From: Marinoscillum sp965229915
GTDB taxonomy: Bacteria; Bacteroidota; Bacteroidia; Cytophagales; Cyclobacteriaceae
Assembly (NCBI RefSeq): GCF_965229915.1
Contig: NZ_CBDDJZ010000001.1
Location: 3,844,001-3,908,000, forward strand
Direction: 5' to 3'
DNA length: 64,000 bases
Below, in pieces: positions 60,307 through 64,000 of this stretch. The notes under the pieces were generated by a model, which saw nothing but the letters and a program-made list of their open reading frames with translations, had not been told where the DNA came from and made no database searches. Positions within the stretch are counted from its first letter, which is position 1. Each line of letters begins with the position of its first letter. A program made the position numbers and the translations under genes.

Positions 60307-61707
60307 TTATTTCCAGAAAATCTCAACAATATCGTGGCCTAGCAGGACACTGGTTTGACTAACTCCTTCTGGGCGTTTGATTTTGACTTTTTTACCGGGT
60401 GACCGGAAGACTTCTTGTGACAGAACGATCCTGGAATCTCTCTTATGAAAGGCCACCACATATTTGGTCGATTTGGGTACCGGTATGATAGTGGTCTTTT
60501 TATGGACCTGTCGTGTTTCAGGTGAGTCTCGTGGCTCCTGATCATATACCTTCATCAGTTCCTTACATGTTGGCACTCCATAGCCCAGGTAGTTGTTGGG
60601 GTATGGATAGAAATTACCTGCTTTTTTAAACAGGTCTATGATTTCAAAATTAGTTAATGTGCTATCCATCTGCATCAGACAGGCAGCCATTCCAGTTACG
60701 ATTGGGGCACTGTAGGAGGTGCCTAGCGTTGAATACACGGCAATGTCAGGTTTGATATAGTCGATATAATCAGGTCCAATGCTGCTATAATCCATTTTAT
60801 CCCACACGTTGAGTTTGCTCGCGCCTACGGTCAGGGCATACTGAGCATCGCCTGGTGTGCTCAGAGTTTGCCACTCGAGGTTTCCTTCATTTCCAGCTGA
60901 TACCACTACCAGTATTCCCTTTTTTTCTGCGGCGAAGTTCACAGCTTGAGCTAGTTTGGAGGTGCCATCCATTTCGGTAGGTTGGTAATTGTCTTCTATA
61001 TTATTGAAACCGAGATTGTATCCTAGCGATATATTCACCAACCGGATATCCATACTGGCCATGCTCTCAAGTGCCTGGATGAGGTAGTCTTCTTCAATCT
61101 TTTTTTCATACCCACCATGATCTGTTCTGGCAAGGTAATACGTTGCCTCAGTAGCAAGCCCATACAAAATGTCTTTCGATGCGTTGTACCCACCTATCAG
61201 TTGCCAAACTTCCGTGCCATGGTTGTCATCCAATCCTGACAATCCTCCATACTCCACCAGGTTTGGGGTGATGTAGTCTTTGTAGTATCGTACCTGCTTT
61301 CGATCAAAAAACATCTTCAGAGCTTCGTTTTTATCCGCGCCAAGGTATCCACCGTCGATAATGCCTATTTTCACTCCTTTACCTGTAAGTCCCATTTCCA
61401 GAAACTTTTCAGCACCAACTTGTTCCAGCGCAAAACCGAGTGTTGGCTTCTTGAAGGGATGATATAAAGGTGCAAAGGTTAAGACTGGACTCACCTCAAC
61501 ACCCAATCTGGTCAGTGAGACAAGCTGTTCTTCACTTAGCTCATATGAACAGCTTTTCAACCATTTCGAGCATTTTATAGGGGATTGATTGAGTATTTGT
61601 GTGTGAAGGTTAGCCGCTTCATTACCAATCCAATATTTAGACTGACCACTCGAGATTGGAAGTATCGTAAGGAAGTAAACTCCAAATAAAACGTGCCGGA
61701 TGCGCAT
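60307..61707 (-). CDS. S8 subtilisin-like serine protease, exported
   Basis: A 466-residue protease with a signal peptide (MRIRHVLFGVYFLTILPISS). The catalytic triad is Asp118 (KIGIIDGGY), His163 (DDNHGTEVW) and Ser331 (GTSYSAPIVTG), with the oxyanion Asn in SAGNEGN (about 273). A prodomain-like region lies at about 25-95. After the catalytic domain a short C-terminal region follows (about 400-466); it lacks the PNP and GVY motifs of a T9SS sorting domain. It is probably secreted or periplasmic. Divergent from the repeat lipoprotein gene, with 170 bp between them and no other feature seen there. Confidence 0.93.
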   Translation of the reverse strand: MRIRHVLFGVYFLTILPISSGQSKYWIGNEAANLHTQILNQSPIKCSKWLKSCSYELSEEQLVSLTRLGVEVSPVLTFAPLYHPFKKPTLGFALEQVGAEKFLEMGLTGKGVKIGIIDGGYLGADKNEALKMFFDRKQVRYYKDYITPNLVEYGGLSGLDDNHGTEVWQLIGGYNASKDILYGLATEATYYLARTDHGGYEKKIEEDYLIQALESMASMDIRLVNISLGYNLGFNNIEDNYQPTEMDGTSKLAQAVNFAAEKKGILVVVSAGNEGNLEWQTLSTPGDAQYALTVGASKLNVWDKMDYSSIGPDYIDYIKPDIAVYSTLGTSYSAPIVTGMAACLMQMDSTLTNFEIIDLFKKAGNFYPYPNNYLGYGVPTCKELMKVYDQEPRDSPETRQVHKKTTIIPVPKSTKYVVAFHKRDSRIVLSQEVFRSPGKKVKIKRPEGVSQTSVLLGHDIVEIFWK

Positions 61708-61877
61708 GATCCAATTTTAATCAAAAGGAGTCTCAATCCCCTTTCGATTCTATGGTTTTAAATCAAGTATGGATGTTAATTGGGATATTTTCCTGAAAAA
61801 ATTGAATTTTTCAAATCTACTTTGCAAGTGCACCTCGTAGGTTGTCCGAACTCAAATAGATAAATAGTTAAAAACCT

Positions 61878-64000
61878 ATGAGAAAAATGACAATTAACGA
61901 ATGGATAAAGAGATCTACATGGATGCTGCTGGTAATGGCAGTGGTGTTTGTAGGTTGTAATGATGACGATGACGACATGGAGCCAATGGACCCTAGTGGT
62001 TCGTTGATGGTGTCGGATCAGATGTTGACTGAGAATAACAGCATCATTGTGTCAAGTGTGACTATGGATGCTGATGGTTGGATTGTAGTACATGCATCCA
62101 CCGAGGATGGTAGCGGTCCTGTCGTGCCAGATATTATCTCAGAACCCAAAATGGTATCAGCTGGTACTTCAGAAAATGTTGAAGTAATGCTCAATAGTGA
62201 TGTGGACCTGGAAGATGGTGACATGGTTTGGGTGATGCTCCACACAGATGATGGTACCGTTGGTACTTATGAGTTTGATGGCTCTAATGGATTGGACGGA
62301 CCAATCATAGATGAGGATGGAAACATTGTCATGACCAGCATTACCTTGAGTCTGGATGGAGACCCAACAGGTACTCTGACGGTGATGGATCAGACACTTT
62401 CTCAAAACATGGTACATGTTGGAAATGTAACTTTAGACAGAAGCGGTTGGGTAGTAGTACATGCCGCGGCTGAGTCTGGACCTCAGGTACCTGAGATTAT
62501 TTCAGAGCCATTGCTACTTGAAGCGGGTAGTCATGAAGATGTAATGGTGGAGATTACAGACTTTACTGATCTCACTGACGGTGGTATGCTTTATGTAATG
62601 CTACATACTGATGATGGAGAAGCAGGAGCATATGAGTTTGATGGCTCTAGTGGCGTTGATAATCCGATTTTTGATGCCGATGGCAATATTGTGATGACAG
62701 GTATTACCGTGTCATCTGCCTCAATTACCTCTTCGGCTCAGGTGGTGAGTGAAAATATGGTCACTGTATCTGAGGTGAATGCAGCAGTGGATGGATGGTT
62801 AGTGATACACGCCGACAATGAAGGTGCGCCAGGTGAAGTGCTGGGACAAACCATGGTTAGTGTCGGTATGAATTCTGATGTGATGATTGACCTTGGAGAT
62901 GCCGTATTTGCTGGAGGAGAAAAACTTTGGCCGATGCTGCATATCGAATCACCAGCGGATGGTGAGTATGGATTCCCGGACAATGGAGATGGACCTGAGG
63001 TATTTGGTGAAGATGTAGTGGTCGTGAGTTTTGATGTAGAGGCTCCTAGTGGATCCATCGCTGTTAGCGATCAGGTTTTACAAGGAAACATGCTTTCTGT
63101 TGGTGAAATCACCATGAATGCTACCGGTTGGGTAGTAGTGCATGCTAGCAATGCCAACAATGACGGGCCGGAAGTGCCGGGTATTATTTCCACCCCTGTT
63201 CAAGTGGAGGCAGGCACTACTACAGATGTGATGGTTACACTTACCGAAGCTGTAGCAACGGATGCTGTATTGTATGTGATGCTACACACAGACAATGGTG
63301 TAATCAGCGAATATGAGTTTGATGGTGCGAGCGGATTTGATGGTCCTATCACTACTGAGTCATTTACTGTAGGAGCACCTTCAGGATCATTCACTGCCGA
63401 GAACCAGGTGACATCTCAGGACAAGATCATGGTAGAAAGTATTACGGTTGATCAGCCATCTTGGGTGGTCATTCACAGAGATAATGGTGCCGGGTCATTT
63501 GTGGCGCCGGGCATCATCTCTGAGCCTGTGGCTTTAGAAGCCGGCACCACTACAGATGTAGAAATCTCACTGGCTGATGGTGAGGAGCTTACAGATGGCG
63601 AAACCCTCTGGATCATGCTGCACAACGATAACGGGACTGTTGGAGCATATGAATTTGATGGATCTAGCGGGTTTGATGCTCCAATCACATTCTCATCCAT
63701 AGATGTGGAAGCACCTTCTGTAACTGCTTCAAATCAAGCAGTGTCGGCTACCAATACCGTTACTATTGATGAAGTGAAAGCAGGAGTAGATGGCTGGATT
63801 GTCATTCATGCAGACAATGGAAGTGGAGCTCCAGGTACCGTACTTGGTCAGACCATGGTCACTGCAGGCACAAATGCCAACGTAGTGGTTGATCTCGGTG
63901 ATGCTTCTGTCAGTGCCGGAGATATGCTGTTCCCAATGCTTCATATTGAGTCTCCAGCAGACGGAGAGTACGGGTTCCCAGACAATGGTGATGGACCGGA
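61878..64000 (+). CDS. Tandem-repeat lipoprotein with DUF7282-like domains (runs off window)
   Basis: An open frame from ATG 61878 to the window end, at least 707 residues. The signal MRKMTINEWIKRSTWMLLVM continues to a lipobox with Cys27, followed by NDDDDDMEP, an acidic stretch like lipoprotein surface-export signals in Bacteroidota. The rest is six units of 110-124 residues. Units 1, 2, 4 and 5 (type A) contain GWIVVHAS, a VPDIISEP-type segment and a MLHTDDG...YEFDGSNG block. Units 3 and 6 (type B) contain GEVLGQTMV and ADGEYGFPDNGDGPE. The pattern is like DUF7282. Function unknown; surface-exposed repeat protein likely. Confidence 0.8.
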   Translation, partial: MRKMTINEWIKRSTWMLLVMAVVFVGCNDDDDDMEPMDPSGSLMVSDQMLTENNSIIVSSVTMDADGWIVVHASTEDGSGPVVPDIISEPKMVSAGTSENVEVMLNSDVDLEDGDMVWVMLHTDDGTVGTYEFDGSNGLDGPIIDEDGNIVMTSITLSLDGDPTGTLTVMDQTLSQNMVHVGNVTLDRSGWVVVHAAAESGPQVPEIISEPLLLEAGSHEDVMVEITDFTDLTDGGMLYVMLHTDDGEAGAYEFDGSSGVDNPIFDADGNIVMTGITVSSASITSSAQVVSENMVTVSEVNAAVDGWLVIHADNEGAPGEVLGQTMVSVGMNSDVMIDLGDAVFAGGEKLWPMLHIESPADGEYGFPDNGDGPEVFGEDVVVVSFDVEAPSGSIAVSDQVLQGNMLSVGEITMNATGWVVVHASNANNDGPEVPGIISTPVQVEAGTTTDVMVTLTEAVATDAVLYVMLHTDNGVISEYEFDGASGFDGPITTESFTVGAPSGSFTAENQVTSQDKIMVESITVDQPSWVVIHRDNGAGSFVAPGIISEPVALEAGTTTDVEISLADGEELTDGETLWIMLHNDNGTVGAYEFDGSSGFDAPITFSSIDVEAPSVTASNQAVSATNTVTIDEVKAGVDGWIVIHADNGSGAPGTVLGQTMVTAGTNANVVVDLGDASVSAGDMLFPMLHIESPADGEYGFPDNGDGP
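61998..64000 (+). repeat. AAB-AAB higher-order repeat array inside the lipoprotein gene
   Basis: Units start near 61998 (A), 62370 (A), 62721 (B), 63051 (A), 63384 (A) and 63717 (B, cut by the window). Unit lengths are about 372, 351, 330, 333 and 333 bp. The AAB triplet thus repeats after about 1053 bp. Matching blocks differ mainly at synonymous positions, e.g. the GEYGFPDNGDGPE codons near 62964 and 63961. Confidence 0.8.

Noticed and set aside
62018..63944. Several minus-strand open frames opposite the repeat lipoprotein
   Set aside because: They recur once per repeat unit and are Ser/Thr/Pro-rich mirror frames of the plus-strand repeats.
1..64000. Transfer RNA, ribosomal RNA, CRISPR array, insertion sequence, prophage or restriction/defence cassette
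   Set aside because: None was seen on reading the gaps: no cloverleaf with CCA-end pattern, no spacer-repeat alternation, no transposase, integrase or phage structural gene.

Overview
The window is a chromosomal segment of a Bacteroidota bacterium, most likely a marine or soil member of the Cytophagales. The reasons are: a type IX secretion (T9SS) protein (PorQ), a 1465-residue secreted protein ending in a T9SS sorting domain, a PD40/OmpA protein with PorE-like architecture, TAnnTTTG promoter boxes with few Shine-Dalgarno sites, two ADP-heptose-type glycosyltransferases, and DnaX and HslU of Bacteroidota type. The order is inferred, not proven. Genes are dense. No rRNA, tRNA, insertion sequence or CRISPR array was seen.

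Layout. 1-2750: end of a cyclic-nucleotide-binding-domain gene, an SLC13 transporter and a DUF547 protein. 2.8-15.6 kb: a cobalamin block. It holds btuF-btuC-btuD on the minus strand, a divergent cobalamin riboswitch followed by btuB and a BtuG-like surface propeller, the mutase chaperone MeaB, a CHASE2/FecR-like pair, and a methylmalonyl-CoA mutase in which a small-subunit-like region is fused to the large subunit. 15.6-18.7 kb: dnaA with one perfect DnaA box upstream, and a convergent HtrA protease. 18.9-22.9 kb: GH3-like enzyme, dxr, rseP. 22.9-29.9 kb: PD40/OmpA protein, then a tight lon-porQ-hslU operon. 30-34.3 kb: a methyltransferase with unusually AT-rich sequence, a sterol-desaturase-like hydroxylase, glutaminase, SixA-like phosphatase and a GT9 enzyme. 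34.4-40.7 kb: secreted protein, pyrR-pyrB, YdeI-like protein, purB and a PaaE-like reductase. 40.7-43.3 kb: an SPFH / membrane protein / Arc-type repressor operon, a small membrane protein and a lipoprotein. 43.4-51.2 kb: giant T9SS cargo protein, an ECF sigma factor / anti-sigma / outer-membrane protein cluster and a VOC protein. 51.4-53.6 kb: dnaX, split into two frames at a run of ten A, and a response regulator. 53.7-61.7 kb: LysM transglycosylase, O-methyltransferase, M16 peptidase, second GT9, ECF42-like sigma factor with a YCII/DGPF protein, and a subtilase. 61.9-64.0 kb: the start of a lipoprotein made of long tandem DUF7282-like repeats, running off the window.

How the genes work together. 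The cobalamin block joins capture at the surface (BtuG/BtuB), inner-membrane import (BtuFCD), riboswitch control and a B12-dependent enzyme with its GTPase chaperone. The central part is envelope quality control and secretion (HtrA, RseP, Lon, HslU, PorQ, PD40/OmpA). Points most worth a second look are the dnaX homopolymer frame change with a downstream hairpin, the AAB-AAB higher-order repeat lipoprotein at the right edge, the twin palindromes before the SPFH-Arc operon, the compact MutA-MutB fusion, and the stand-alone CHASE2 protein next to a FecR-like protein.
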